A program made the position numbers and the translations under genes. A stretch of 64,000 nt of DNA from Isoetes taiwanensis. Taxonomy: Eukaryota; Streptophyta; Lycopodiopsida; Isoetales; Isoetaceae. The notes under the pieces are model-generated. The model made no database searches and was not told the origin of the DNA. It worked only from the letters and a program-made list of their open reading frames with translations. The stretch is from NCBI GenBank assembly GCA_021234155.1, contig JAJEKV010000054.1:4761962-4825961 (forward strand), given 5' to 3'. Below, one piece after another: positions 11,641 to 23,498 of this stretch (positions within the stretch are counted from its first letter, which is position 1; each line of letters begins with the position of its first letter).

Positions 11641-11942
11641 CATCTTTGACAACCATAATACTTGTCTATGACTAAATGACGAATCTATGACTTGTGACTT
11701 CATTGTCTATCTCAATTGAAACATTTATAATACCATTAAATGCATCCTATATTACTTAAATGCATCTTTTAGTACTTGAATGTATTTTGTAGTGCGTAAA
11801 TGCATTTAGTACTCCTTAGATGGATGTCTCTTACACAATAATGCTCCTAGCTCCAGGTCTTTTGTCAGTTTTTGAATTGAAAAGAAAAAACTCAAGTTTC
11901 TGACATAAAGACATTCAATTGGTAAAGGCATTAAATTTTCAT

Positions 11943-12835
11943 TCAAGGCATGCATGCATCAGAATAAATGCCTGACATGAGTACATATCCAGTGGCTTTT
12001 TGAGAATCCAACTCAACAAGTTGATCAAAGCATTGTTTGCCGAGCTCCACACTGCCATATGTCTTGCTCCAACTGATGATGTCAGGCTGTATAATTTCCA
12101 GTAAATTCCATGCTTCATTCAGGTACCCTGCTCGCCCAAAGAGATCTACAATGCAGTTATAATGGCGGTTATCTGATACAATGCCATAATCTTTTTTCAT
12201 AGCTTTGAAGTACTTAATGCCTTCACACACAAGGCCAGCTTGACTGCAGGCAGCAAGGATAGAAGCAAATATTATGTCATTTGGCTTTACACCCACTTCT
12301 TGCATACCCTGAAGATATTGCACAGCCAACTTTACATTGCCATGCTGAGCATACCCAGTGACCATAGCACCCCATGCCACCACATTGTGACTTGGTAGTC
12401 TCTCAAACAACTGGCGGGCATCATCCATGTTTCCACATTTCGCATACATGTCAACGAGGGCATTTCCTATAGCGACATCAGACATACTTCGTTAATTTGT
12501 TGATGGATATCTCTTCCCCACTCTATTGCACCTACACTGCCACAAGCTTTTAAGATGCTCAAAAATATGACTCTGTTAGGCTTTATGCCCTCAGCTTGTA
12601 AATTCGCAAAACAATCTAGGGCAAAGTTACCTTCACAGCACTGGACATATCCTGCAATCATTGCCCCCCAAGTAAACACATTTCGATCTGGCAAGTTATC
12701 AAAGATTTTTTGTGCCTTCCCAAGGCTGCCACATTTCCCATACATATCAACAAGTGAACTTCCTACAACAAGGTCCCATTGAAGGTCGTGCTCAATGACA
12801 TTATCATGTATCAATCTGCCTTGCCCAATAGCCAT
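11943..12835 (-). pseudogene. PLS-class PPR protein pseudogene, frameshifted
   Basis: Known: PLS-class PPR proteins bind organelle RNA one base per repeat, commonly for C-to-U editing. Seen: on the minus strand, 12835-12467 encodes repeats with SSLVDMYGKCGSLGKAQKIF, PDRNVFTWGAMIAGYVQ and IFLSILKACGSVGAIEWGR. In another frame, 12485-11943 continues the same repeat series (IGNALVDMYAKCGNMDDAR, VVAWGAMVTGYAQHG, FASILAACSQAG) and then an E-domain-like end (GYVLMSGIYSDA). The two frames overlap near 12470-12485, which marks one frameshift in the middle of a repeat. The N-terminal repeats and any transit peptide are missing, and the C-terminus is cut within the E domain. It is a truncated pseudogene, paralogous to the gene at 15733. 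Confidence 0.85.
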
Positions 12836-13402
12836 CTCTGATTGCTCAAATCTTCGACATGCTTGCTATAACAAATTTGAAAAGGCTTATGAATCCCATC
12901 TAAAAAATGGATATAAGAATACAAATTGCTAATTCCCACCTGAAAGAAGAACTTGAGAGCGAAATCTTGCGAGCAGGAACCATGCTTCAGGTTGCATTGA
13001 AGGGTGAAGCAATGGGGCTTTGTACCCCATATGTAAACATTCAGTCAATCAAGATTATCACTATAAATTGTTACAAATCCTAAATTGTTATAAATTGTGC
13101 CTCTTTAACAAATCCTAAAAAATTTTATCTGCGCATTTTCTCCAGTCCTCTGTCCTCTTCAATGAGTATACCAAATCCCACATCCATAGGCCTGAGATTA
13201 TGATAACCCAGTAAATGCTGCTGAATGTGGTAAATGTTGCATGAGGAGAATTAGAATTTCCCATTAAAACTGTCAAAGTCTTATACATCAAGTTAAGATG
13301 CTTTCAAGTTTGAAAAAAGAGAATCAAACAACACAACAAATTATAACAAACAACACAAAAGCTGAAACTGTACAAACAGTATTCCCATGTGCATGTCAAC
13401 AT
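12836..13402. other. no gene recognised
   Basis: Sequence upstream of the PPR pseudogene (minus sense). Short frames here do not continue the PPR repeats convincingly. Confidence 0.4.
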
Positions 13403-14271
13403 CTATAGCTTTTTCACAAGTTCTTTGAATGATGCATCCATACTCTCCATGATCTTCAGCCGCTTAGCTTCCCAGAAATCGAACTTCTCAAGCATTTCCT
13501 TCCGTCCTTCTTCCAACTTCACAAGCAGATTATTCTTTTTGTTATCTCTGCGGACACGTTTTGTTGGGACATTCTCTTTGTTTTCAGTAACATCCACCAA
13601 ATCAAGTTTTTCTTCCTCTTCATTAATGGCACCTCCATGGACTGCTTTGCTTACATTAGCCCTTGTCCCCATGTACTCGTCTATCAACTTGTAGAATTTG
13701 AATTCTCTCCTATCATTTCCTGAAATCTTTGTTGTCTTTATCTTTGGCATATTGTTTATTTACTTGCATCCATTTTTTTTTCGGCAAGCCTCACGAATCT
13801 TTATCAAACTTGGGGCAAAAGCGACAACTAGCTTTGTCGAGATCTTGTTTTCCAAAGATCAATCCCTTGCTTTGGTGGCTTAGAAAACTCATCGCCATTC
13901 CACCACGAATGTGAATCAAGGATGTTGTCCAAACATCATCCCATCGTCCAAAACTTTTATCCTCTTCTTTACCTTCTTGCTTCCCAATGATCTTTCCCCT
14001 TAGTTTAGGTGGTCTGCGGTTTTGCAAGCACCTTTCCCTTATCTTCATCCAAGTTTATCACATGATTCAATGCAACGAGGAGATGGCAAGGTTGCGGTTT
14101 GAGGTGGCCTAATACCATATAAAACCCCGCATGAAATCACGGATAAGAGCCCCGTTGAAAACCTTGTATTGGAAACATTGACGGTGGATAGTTGGCAAAG
14201 GCATTTGGACTAGCAAATGGATTGTTTACACTTCCTCCAATTTCAGCAAAGTTCTTGCCTTGTTCGGACAT
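13403..14271 (-). pseudogene. trihelix / NAM-associated-type protein remnant
   Basis: Seen: on the minus strand, an ATG at 14271 opens a Ser/Pro/Asn-rich N-terminus (MSEQGKNFAEIGGSVNNPFA) that stops near 14140. A shifted frame (14048-13791) has a Trp-containing segment, SFGRWDDVWTTSLIHIRGG. Frame 13750-13403 has FKFYKLIDEYMGTRANV, a basic nuclear-signal-like KRVRRDNKKNN, and a charged C-terminal helix ending MESMDASFKELVKKL. This order (disordered N-terminus, Myb/SANT-like region, charged coiled-coil tail) resembles plant trihelix-like proteins with a NAM-associated C-terminal region, a type related to Harbinger-transposon ORF1 proteins. The family is inferred from layout, not from a diagnostic motif. 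The stops indicate a pseudogene unless introns were missed. Confidence 0.4.
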
Positions 14272-14442
14272 TTTTTCAAGAGAAAAAACCTGCAATTATA
14301 AACAAAGAATAGGACTATTGTCGTTAACAAACATTACTATTAGTAGCAAACAGAATAAGTTAGACATAAAGCGAAGACATGGGGAGTTACCAGCCGGCCA
14401 GATACCTACTGAGGGAGCTATTAACAGAGGAAAAGGAACATA

Positions 14443-15000
14443 TCTATAATGATCTTCATGAATTGAACTAAGAAAGGGCTTTATTAATTCAAAGGCTTCA
14501 AGCACAAGAATGTAAGATCGGAACCTTGAACACACCACGGATGATCAAGCAAAGAGGTCCCAATCTCGCATTCTCGATCTTGAGCGGGGAGCTAGAACGT
14601 GTATACTCACAAGTCACAATCTTGAGGAGAAGCTCCACCTTTTGACATCAGATTGATTGAAAACAAAAAAAAAAAAGCTTTGACAAAGATTTTAGCTCAA
14701 AGGACAAAGGTTTCAAGGAAATGGAAGAACAAATTGTACTTTTGCAAGCTGGTGCGGAAGAAAAATGTAGGGTCTCGAGAGAGAAATTAGTAGCTTCCCG
14801 GCAAAAGTCTGCGATCTTGGATTTGTCTAACACCATTGATCGTCGAGGGCTTCACTTAAGATTCAAAAGGACGGGGAGGTCGACTTGGAGACATCAAATA
14901 GGAAGTTTGGAAAATGAAATTTTAGTTGTGCGGGAACATGGCATTGCAAGAAGGAAGAAGTTATTGCAAGTACTTGTTCACCGAAAATACACAATTTGAT
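14443..15000 (+). pseudogene. coiled-coil protein remnant, unrecognised
   Basis: Seen: several frames on the plus strand give coiled-coil-like stretches in consistent order. One at about 14453-14530 reads HELN then a stop then ERALLIQRLQAQECKIG. The open frame from 14721 (ATG) has MEEQIVLLQAGAEEKCR, EKLVASRQKSAILDLSNTID and later GSLENEILVVREHG. Heptad-like spacing of Leu/Ile with charged residues is clear, but a stop and frame changes break it. I cannot assign a family. Confidence 0.3.
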
Positions 15001-15272
15001 AGCAAAGATGCTTCGGGAGCAACTTACGAAAACTAAGGAAAACCAATAGGCACACATGAGATTTATCAAATTGATCTACTTTGGCATATGGCAACATAAT
15101 CTATACAAGAATTAGCCAAAGACCTCAACTCTATCCTTATACACCAGAAATGCATTCTAAATTCCTCATTATCTACATTATGAGGAATTTAACAACGCCC
15201 ATTATGCAAAAAAAACTGTGAAATTTGAAGTAAAAATTTGAAATTTAAACCCGTGAGAGAACTTGAATAACA

Positions 15273-15332
15273 TTATCACTACAGGATAGAGAACTTATCA
15301 CTACGGATAGAGAACTTACCACTATCTCAGAT
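15273..15332. repeat. ~22-bp tandem repeat
   Basis: TTATCACTACAGGATAGAGAAC is followed by TTATCACTACGGATAGAGAAC and a partial third copy (TTACCACTATCTCAGATA). It lies about 400 bp upstream of the PPR start codon. Confidence 0.85.
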
Positions 15333-15432
15333 AGCGGAGCGGCTCGAAACTCCTCGTAAACACGTAACTCCGGAACTCCGGAGCTGATTCTTGGTCCGAC
15401 GTGGATACCACGTAAACAGTAGTGGCGAACTC

Positions 15433-15450
15433 ACGGGGGACTTCCCCCGT
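15433..15450. repeat. short hairpin
   Basis: ACGGGGG and CCCCCGT form a perfect 7-bp inverted repeat with a 4-base loop, 283 bp upstream of the PPR start codon. No function is evident. Confidence 0.6.
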
Positions 15451-15732
15451 CAATTTCAGACGCCGATGGCAGCTCCACGTAATGGACACGTCAAAAATAG
15501 ACACCCTTTAATGGAATCTCAAGCATGAGTAAAATTACGGACGTGGCATAATATTATTGGATATTTGAATAATTGACACCCAAGTGGAATCTGGGCCTTA
15601 TACATCCATGCCGACATTGTAAGTAAACACAAATTATCATAATTCCGACACGCTATAGTGAAACAAATAAAATTTCCATTCAATTCGGATCAAATTGGAT
15701 CATGTTATCCATCGAGCCATCTCCAACACTCG

Positions 15733-17817
15733 ATGGTGGTATTCGTGGAAAGCTTGCCTTATGCAGCAGTCTTGGATTTGAATTCATCGAGTTGGGTTGT
15801 TCAGCCTACAAACAACACAAAAGATGGAGGAAAGCCAAGACGAGTCAGGTACTGGATAATTAGGTCCGGCAAAGCCGTTTCTGGCGGGCAACTATACATC
15901 AAAGAATGCAATTTGGAATGGATAAGAAAACAGTGTGCACAGGGTCGAATAAGAGAGGCTTTGGATTTTCTTTATTGCCATGGTCTTCGCCCAAATCGAG
16001 ATACATATGGTTGTTTGCTGAGGAGTTGCAGCCTTTCAAAGGCCTTGCGAGAAGGTCGAATTGTCCACGCTCACTTAATCACTAATGGGTATGCAAAGGA
16101 TAGATTTTTGGGTAACCTTCTTATTGATATGTATGCTAAGTGCATGTTGCTACAGGAAGCCACAGATGTCTTTGACCTATTGCCTGATAGAAATCTGTTC
16201 ACATGGAATAATATTATCGCTGCATATGCTCAGCATGGAGAGTGCTTTCACGCCAGTAGACTACTGCATCAAATGGAAGAGGAAGGTCTACAATCTGATG
16301 TAGTCTCTTGGACTCTTGTTATTGGAGCCATTGCTCGACTTGGCCATGACAAGAGAGCACTTCATATGTTTAGACAAATGAAGCAACGGAACATAGTACC
16401 CAACAGGTTCACATTTGGAAGCATACTGATGGCTTGTGCGGGTCCAACAGCACTAATAGAAGGTAAGATTATTCATGCCAGTATTATTGATGGTGGATTT
16501 GATTCGGATGTAGTTTTAGGAAATGCTCTTATCACAATGTATGCTAAGTGTGGAAGTTCAGAAAGTGCAAAGAGAGTATTTGAGAAATTGTCTGGACGTG
16601 ATATAATTTCTTGGAATGCTATGATTACAGCATATGCTCAGGATGGGAACTATAAATATTCTAGTAAAATTTTCCAGCAGATGTTATCTGAAAACATGCA
16701 GCCAGATAAGATATCATATACTGCCATAATATCGGCACATATTGAGTTTGGCAATAGCTTAGAGGCCTTTAGACTGTTTCAGGAAATGCAGCTTCAGGGC
16801 ATAACACCGGACAAATTCACTGTTATCACCATTCTTGGCACATGCAGTGTTTCAGCTAGTTTGTCAGTTGGCAAGCTTGTCCATGTGCACATTATTCTAG
16901 CCAAATTTCACCTTGATGACGTTGTATGCAATGCTCTTATTGATATGTATGGAAAATGTGGATCCGCAAAGGATGCACTTGATGTCTTCTGCAAAATGAG
17001 ATGGATGTGTGTGATTTCCTGGACTTCTATGATCGCTGCATATGCCGAGAATGGATATTGCAATGAGGCCCTTCAACATTTTCAGGGCATGTTAATGGAA
17101 AATATGATGCCAGATAGTATTACAATTGTTAGCATCATTGAAGCATGCACAAGAATGGCTGCACTAGAAGAAGGCAAACAAATGCATTATTACATTGTTG
17201 CTGCTGGATTGCAATCAGATGTTCTTGTTTCTAGTGCCCTTCTCAGCATGTATAGCAAGTGTGGAAGCCTGCATGAGGCAATGGAAATCTTTAACAGTAT
17301 TGAGTTGCCTGATTTAATTTCATGGAACGCAGTTATTGCATCATGTGCACAGCATGGAAATGCAGAGTATGCAGTTACTATCTTCCGACAAATGCAAGAA
17401 AGAGGTATCCGCCCCAATCACTTGAGTTTTCTTGGTGTTATTTCAGCTTGTAGCCATGCAGGTCTGCTAGACGAAGGCTGCAATATGTTTTCTTGGATGA
17501 TAAAAGATCATAATATCCCACCAACTTTAAAGCATTTTGGATGTCTGATTGACTATCTTGGACGGGTTGGCTGGTTATTTGAAGCAGAAGATCTCATCAT
17601 CAGCATGCCACTGGAACCAAGTTCACTACTGTGGGTCACAATACTTGGTGCTTGTACGATCTTTGGAAACAAGAAACAGGGAAAACGCATTGCAAAGCAT
17701 ATTCTGCTTTTGAATGCAGAGGCATCTGCACCATATGTGTTGCTATCAAATATATATGCCACAGCAAACAGGAATATTGGTTATATGGGCCAAGGTTTTG
17801 CGATTGCCAATGGATAA
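15733..17817 (+). CDS. PLS-class PPR protein with partial E domain
   Basis: Known: such proteins enter plastids or mitochondria and bind specific RNA sequences, often for C-to-U editing. Seen: 694 residues uninterrupted from ATG 15733. The frame is open upstream to a GTG at 15658, which is not a plausible start for a plant nuclear gene. Residues 1-60 have no repeats and may hold a transit peptide. Repeats run from about residue 61 to 620, with L-motifs such as NLLIDMYAKC and NALITMYAKCGSSESA and S/P-motifs such as DIISWNAMITAYAQDG and TFGSILMACAGP. A partial E domain follows (LLWVTILGAC, APYVLLSNIYATA). The frame then ends where E+ should begin, and no DYW deaminase follows within 200 bp. Editing activity would require a separate DYW partner; otherwise the gene is C-terminally truncated. 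No intron is needed. Confidence 0.85.
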   Translation: MVVFVESLPYAAVLDLNSSSWVVQPTNNTKDGGKPRRVRYWIIRSGKAVSGGQLYIKECNLEWIRKQCAQGRIREALDFLYCHGLRPNRDTYGCLLRSCSLSKALREGRIVHAHLITNGYAKDRFLGNLLIDMYAKCMLLQEATDVFDLLPDRNLFTWNNIIAAYAQHGECFHASRLLHQMEEEGLQSDVVSWTLVIGAIARLGHDKRALHMFRQMKQRNIVPNRFTFGSILMACAGPTALIEGKIIHASIIDGGFDSDVVLGNALITMYAKCGSSESAKRVFEKLSGRDIISWNAMITAYAQDGNYKYSSKIFQQMLSENMQPDKISYTAIISAHIEFGNSLEAFRLFQEMQLQGITPDKFTVITILGTCSVSASLSVGKLVHVHIILAKFHLDDVVCNALIDMYGKCGSAKDALDVFCKMRWMCVISWTSMIAAYAENGYCNEALQHFQGMLMENMMPDSITIVSIIEACTRMAALEEGKQMHYYIVAAGLQSDVLVSSALLSMYSKCGSLHEAMEIFNSIELPDLISWNAVIASCAQHGNAEYAVTIFRQMQERGIRPNHLSFLGVISACSHAGLLDEGCNMFSWMIKDHNIPPTLKHFGCLIDYLGRVGWLFEAEDLIISMPLEPSSLLWVTILGACTIFGNKKQGKRIAKHILLLNAEASAPYVLLSNIYATANRNIGYMGQGFAIANG

Positions 17818-18045
17818 ATCAGGTGGTACAGCCTTCAAGTCCGGCACTGAACCTGCATTTTAAGTTGTTGCATTCTCGTGAGTTAATGAGAACATGCTTT
17901 GAAATGTCCTTCAGCTCATATAGCATTTCATTTGCACGTGTTCTTGTTTTCGAAAATTTCCACGTCTATGTCCAATTTGTAGTTCCAACCTTTCCCTGAC
18001 TCCATAAAAGTCTAGTTTTTATCTCCCTTGGTAAAGATTTTAGAG
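17818..18045. other. gap between the PPR gene and the F-box remnant
   Basis: I find no continuation of E+/DYW motifs in any frame. It may be the 3' untranslated region of the PPR gene; no clear AATAAA was found. Confidence 0.4.
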
Positions 18046-18780
18046 ATGGATCTTCTGAAGGAAATCTTGGATCTTGTGATTGCCAAGCTGAATTTGCCAG
18101 AACTGCAAATTGCACTCCTATTGTGTAAGAAAGGGAAGGTCTTTGGCATGGAACAGCGTCCTTTGATGAACGAGTATGCTACATCTGCCTTGAGGAGGGA
18201 GCGGTTCAAAGCATTGGTGGATGGGAAATGGTATCACTTCACTGCTGAATATTCGTGGAGGTATACAAAGAGGTCTTCTTTGATAAACCTCAGCACTGTA
18301 GTTTCAACTTGTTGGTGGTGTTGTGCAGCGTCTGGAGTTTCATTCTTGTTAAGAAAGTTTCTCTGCACTTTACAAGATATTTTGATCAGGTTGTGTACAG
18401 GCCATTTCAATGGATGAAAGAGATAGCTCCTGTAGCGTATTCACAAGTTATTTTTATATGCTTACAATTATGGCAAATCTCTACCTTTTAATTTTTGTTC
18501 CAAGGAAGATCCATGGTTTACAATGGGTAAAACGTGCCGGATCATCTCCAAAACAATATGCTGTCTTGGTAATGGAGATTGGTGTTATGCTCCACTTGGT
18601 CTTGGGGAGAAGGCGTATCGTTGATTTTCTTAGTTCCTGCTTATCCTTCCATTTGTCCCCAATTCTTGGCCTAAGGACGGACACGGGCATGCTCGTGCCT
18701 GGCAGAATTTGAAGAAAATTTTCGCTGGTTACCAATGGTAGAAAAGTTGGGCATGAAGCAGCAGGCAGCAACTGTTGGGG
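18046..18780 (+). pseudogene. F-box protein pseudogene
   Basis: Known: F-box proteins recruit substrates to SCF ubiquitin ligases through an N-terminal F-box that binds SKP1. Seen: from the ATG at 18046 the protein reads MDLLKEILDLVIAKLNLPEL and then QIALLLCKK, which matches the F-box pattern (LP..I...I...L....L...R.VCK.W) with the Trp replaced. It is followed by SALRRERFKALVDGKWYHF. After about 18260 the likely coding frame shifts repeatedly: DPWFTMGKTCRIISKTICCL and NGDWCYAPLGLGEKAYR appear in another frame at about 18510-18620 and resemble the kelch/FBA-type C-terminal half. Several frame changes make this a pseudogene of an F-box/kelch-like gene. Confidence 0.5.
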
Positions 18781-19737
18781 CAGTATGGAAGTCCGATGCC
18801 TGCTCCATAAAACACAGAGACAGGCCTGCCTAGAAAATACACAGAAAACACAGGTTTATCGTCCCTGCTGAATCAGATAAGATAAGTGTATTACTCTTTC
18901 AGACATATCATGTGTGATGTCGAATGTTGCTAGAGCACCACGCTTGATGTTTGCAAGAGTGGACATGATTTTCTTTTTTAATTATTTTTTGAAATTCTCT
19001 CATAACAGTAGCATCAATTTATGAAGCTATCAGCAGTTCTCCAGAAATAGGAGTCCTTAGTCCACATGTTTTCTCTGGCCAGTCTTGAATAGTTTTGCTT
19101 TGCCATTAATAACATCAAAGTCTATAGGCATCAACCAACATGCTGTGTATATAGAATAAATCCTTGTATGTGTCATATTCTCTCTCTGTAAAGCTGAAAT
19201 GGTTTGTGTAAATGAACCACCCATGTAATTCATCCTGTATTGAAGAGTAACGCCCAAATTCACTCTCTAGTGTTACATACCACCTCGTCACTGATCATTT
19301 TCCTTCTTGACCAATGATTGACCTTGTTACAATTACACATTGGTGCTGACATTGTCCATCACCATATACTTTTACTCTTGTTGAGCCTCATCTTGTCATA
19401 ACCTTTGCAAGCTTCAATGCGTCCTAACATACAAGTAAAAACTTAGTTCATATGGCACCAATATTGCTCCCAAAATCTTGGGAATATTTCTTCACATCAA
19501 GCATGTTGTTGGGAATATTTCTTCACTGTCATATTGGAAATTGGTTTTAATCCAGAGGATAGAGAACCTCTTGTGCCTATAGAGGCACCTGTTTCTAGAT
19601 CGCTAAACATTCCACAAGTCAATAGCAATGATAGTATTTTTGAAGGTCTTATTATTTTGGTTAGCCAAGACAATGTAAGACCTATTAAAGTGACCAAATT
19701 TACCTTCATGGATTCATATCACACACATTAAAGACAA
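18781..19737. other. no gene recognised
   Basis: No coding region can be supported. The stretch ends where the LINE tail begins at 19738. Confidence 0.4.
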
Positions 19738-19762
19738 ATAGAATAGAATAGAATAGAATATG
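19738..19762 (-). repeat. LINE 3' tail, (ATTCT)n
   Basis: Plus strand reads AATAGAATAGAATAGAATAG, directly next to the conserved LINE 3' box (TATCGTCCACGGAGACCAAC at 19767). It marks the 3' end of the minus-strand LINE. Confidence 0.85.
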
Positions 19763-20039
19763 ATTTTATCGTCCACGGAGACCAACTGGCCTATGGGACC
19801 CAAGTACAAAGAGAGAGCAAAGAAAGCGATATTACTACCGAGGATTAAAAACCCCCCTTTGAAAGGGTTTTCGGGAAAAAACCTTAGTAGCAATAAGGAT
19901 CTTTGACATACCGCATGATTATATACATAATCACAAGTACAAACTGAGGTTAATGTCCGGACGGGGGGCATAAGCGAGTCCGCGTATCCATTACCTCCCT
20001 GAGGTGATCCCAACAAGCCCCTCAGGCCGTGGTTTCGAT

Positions 20040-23000
20040 TAGCTCATGCAAGGCCCGATGGGACACAACTAACCGAGCATCACCGAGGGCCGGATATGCT
20101 CAGCTGCCGACAGGGCACGGAGGGCGTGACTTTCATCCTCAATGGCGCCACTGTTGGCCGGCAGCGGCGGACTCTGTCCTCACGCGGCTCCCGAATCCAT
20201 CTCCCTGTCTCAATGCGGAGGTGGTGTGCACCTATCTTGAATGGAAGCAATCACCTGGCGGCTTTTTCATGGGTAGATGGGTGCGCGGTAGTGGTGTGGG
20301 CCCCTCGTGAGCATGGGATTAACTGGCTGCCACGATAATTTGCCACCTTGACATGTGACGGGGCCTCGCATCCCAAAGCTTGGCCATGAAGCAAGCATCA
20401 AATCTTGCTTCAAAGGCGTAGCGTTCCTTCGGTGTATGCACCTTTGGTCCACATCATTGTTACTGCGCATTCCATAGCGAGAACCACCGGGCTTGCTTGT
20501 CTTTCAGCCCGAGCTTTGAGTCGCTGCGGGCCCATCGCCACTTGCCAAAGCAAGGTTGGGCAGCGGGCTTCATCCATAGCCACCACCTTCTGAAGTAAAT
20601 AATGTGACGTTCAGTAGCGACCCTCTCAGAATGGAAGGAAACCTGTCTCTTGGAGCAAGATCGATATGGGACCGTGGATTTCACTCCCGGTTCTGGGCCA
20701 AGAAAGCCTTCTGCACACTCTAGATCGTTCCAAGTGGTGAGGGATATCACCGGCCCCACACTACGCCCCATAGAGGAGGACCGGTTCAACCAAGGCCACG
20801 AACAAGTGTGCTGGTGACCCCATGCATCTGACTACGCCTTGTATTTGTTGTTTTGCATTGCATCTGGGGCTTTCCGACTGCGGTGACCCGTAACGATGGA
20901 TGCATCCCAAAGTGTGGTAGTAGAAAACTCAATGCCCAAATATTTATAAGACTGAGCCACCTCCACTACACCCCCTGGTAAGTGAATGAGGGAAGACGTG
21001 GAGTGCCGAGATGATGGGACCCGGCTGACACCCTTGTCTTGGCCAAGTTAACTCTCATGTCGATGAATTGGCGAGAAAGTGTCCAAAGCATCCGTGGCGT
21101 TGCATGTCCTCTCGGGTATATGCGAGCAGTCAACATCATCGGCATATATGAGTTGCGGATTATGTGGTGCATCAATCGGAAGGCCCCCCCCTCCCGTGCT
21201 CGGCTAGCCATTCTTCTAGCTGGTCAATGTACAAGCCAAGAGCTCCCCGGGATAGAGGGCGCACCACGCGCACCCCAATGCTACTAACAACGGGCTCCCC
21301 CGACGGTGTGAGAGCGGCCGGAGCAAGCCTGCGTTATAGTCTCGTATATATATAGCATTCGCAAGTCGACGGGGGTCCCTAGGCGTCTCAATCATCCCAC
21401 AACTTATCCCGGAGCCACCGTGTCAAAAAGCCTTTGCAAAATCCACAAAGCAACGATGCATTAAAAGGCCGATTTTGACTATCCTCTATGAGTGTTCGCA
21501 GAGTGAAGATATGGTCAATAGTAGAATGCTTAGAGGCTTTGCACTCAGCGTCGCGAGCCCGCACTTCTCCATCCTCTGCCCAAAGTGTCAATCGCCGGCT
21601 CAAGAATCCCCGGCAAGCAACTTGGCAAAGGCGAACTGACCATAATGGTACGATGGTTGGTCAATGTGGGGGGGGCCCCGCTTTGTATATGGGCACAACT
21701 CTACCGTAGTCCAAAGGTCGGGGGGGAAGCCTTCTTGCAATGCCCTGTTGAAGAGTCTTTGTGAGAACCGGCACCATTGGGGCCCGCCCACTTGAGAAGC
21801 TCTGCCGCATACCATCCAAATCTGGCGCCTTCCCGTTAGCGTTGGCGCGGGCCATTATGACATCCCCTTCCGGTAATGACCCGATGCTAGGGCACTGCCT
21901 CATGAGGTACCGGTGCCGGCTTCCCATTGGGTCATCACAAATCTGCAAGTATCTCACCCATTGTTCCCGGTAATATTTCACGTGGGGTCGTGGCGGGCTT
22001 ACTCAAGACCTTTCTCGAAGGCCCTAGGGTGGCGGTCTAGAAGACCAAACATCTCATTCTTTGGTGCTCCATAAGGTACCTCTTTCTTGGTCTTGAGGAA
22101 GGAGCGGTATTGACGGACGGCTCATGGGCGAATGGTGGGGTCCAAAGACTTGGCGGAGCCATCGTTTCAACTCCCCGACATTCGCCATCGAACCGGTGAT
22201 TGCGGGGAAGGTGGTTGCAGCCCACGTGGATCGCCGAGGCGGTCTCTCCCAAAGCATCTGTCCCCTACCCTCGAAGGAGCCGGTTCACCGGGCCGTCTGC
22301 CGTTGAAGTGTGGGGAGTTGCAGACCTCCGGGCAGCTCATGCTCAAGCATCCTCGCATAGACCGCCGCGATGATCATAGTCCGGGCGCAACCGTGGTACA
22401 TGGGGTGTTGGGGCAATGGGTGCTAGGTTGGCCCGCCAATCTATCTCGCAAGAACAAATGAGGGCTGATGGTGAGTCTACTTCCTCGTCCCCTACCACCG
22501 TCCCGAACACATCGGCGAGTGATCAAGTGTAGGCATTGCTCGTCATAGCACGTAATCCACCACACCGGTGCGCCCCCACAGGTTCTCCCCGTCTACAAGT
22601 GAAGCGGGGCGGAGGGGCGGCCACCGTGTGCCCGACCATTGCAAATGACCAGGTCAAAGATATGCCCGGCAACAACGGTTTCGCCGCCATACCGTGTCAC
22701 CGGGTCGTCATCGGACGCCTTTTGGCCAAACCATCTCTGCGGGGTCCATTTGCAACACATCCTCGGCTAGAGGTGCTAATTTTGGGATCTGCTCGCTGCC
22801 CTATCGCGGCGCATTGAAATCTCCAAGCAACATGACCTTGCCCAATTGTGCATGCTGGCGTATGTCATCATATAGATCGACATAGGGCTCTGCTGTCCCA
22901 CATCCAAGTCGCGTGTGGTAAAAGTTGCTCTCGGCATGTGGGAAGTAGCAAGCCGCCACAAAGAGAGGGCTGCCATCGCCGTTTCGCACTTTTCGTTGCC

Positions 23001-23270
23001 CACATTATCTGTTGTGCTGTCTCGCGCGCCTTACAGGGGGAGACCGATTGGGACAAGGTCGTCACGGTAATAACACGCAATTCCTCCGGTGTCCTCGTTT
23101 CCGGTGCACTCATTGAAGGCCGGAGTAGCGGCCGGTATCTGGCAAATCGGATAGCCCTGTGACCCGGCATATTCCAGAAGATAAGGTCCATGTCCATGGC
23201 GGCGGAATTGAGATCTGTCCCCCTTCGCCATGGAAAGCCCGCGGCAATTCCGGGGATACCACGAGGCCAC
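20040..23270 (-). pseudogene. LINE ORF2: endonuclease and reverse transcriptase remnant
   Basis: Seen on the minus strand, 5' to 3': an endonuclease start (DMDLIFWNMPGHRA, about 23197), with its catalytic GDFNA motif at 22824-22810 following QLGKVMLL. Reverse transcriptase domain 0-1 is at 21981-21661 (NGKAPDLDGM, TKTLQQGIARRLPPRPLDYG, RVVPIYKAG). The next motif is at about 21550-21410 (KASKHSTIDHIFTLRTLIED, CGFCKGFLT, where the usual Asp of the A motif is replaced). The catalytic box YADD is at 21146-21135, followed by the thumb region down to about 20460. At about 20250-20040 a Cys/His-rich C-terminal region is hinted at in shifting frames. Multiple frameshifts and loss of motif-A Asp mean no active enzyme. 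Confidence 0.85.
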
Positions 23271-23498
23271 GATCCCTATTTAGTGGCATGCATCGCCACT
23301 TCAGGTCCGGTGGTAGTGGTGGTCCTAGGGGGAGCGGAAGATGTGGATGCCTGTGCCGCTGGGGCCCCCTCAGAGGGGACTCGAGGGGCCGGAGTGCCTG
23401 CATCCCCTGTTTGGTCACTGAATTAGGCGCATCCTTCCGGACCAGCCCCGGCTGCCCCTCCATGTCTGCGGCGGCGGCAGCCCCGACTTTGGCGCCTC

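Noticed and set aside
9460-15600. Inverted pair sharing TGGAATCT(A/G)GGCCT at about 9491 and 15582 as ends of a 6-kb transposon
   Set aside because: The match is about 18 bp and imperfect, with no terminal sequence or target duplication.
15658-15732. Upstream extension of the PPR protein by 25 residues
   Set aside because: It depends on a GTG start, implausible for a plant nuclear gene. The first in-frame ATG is at 15733.
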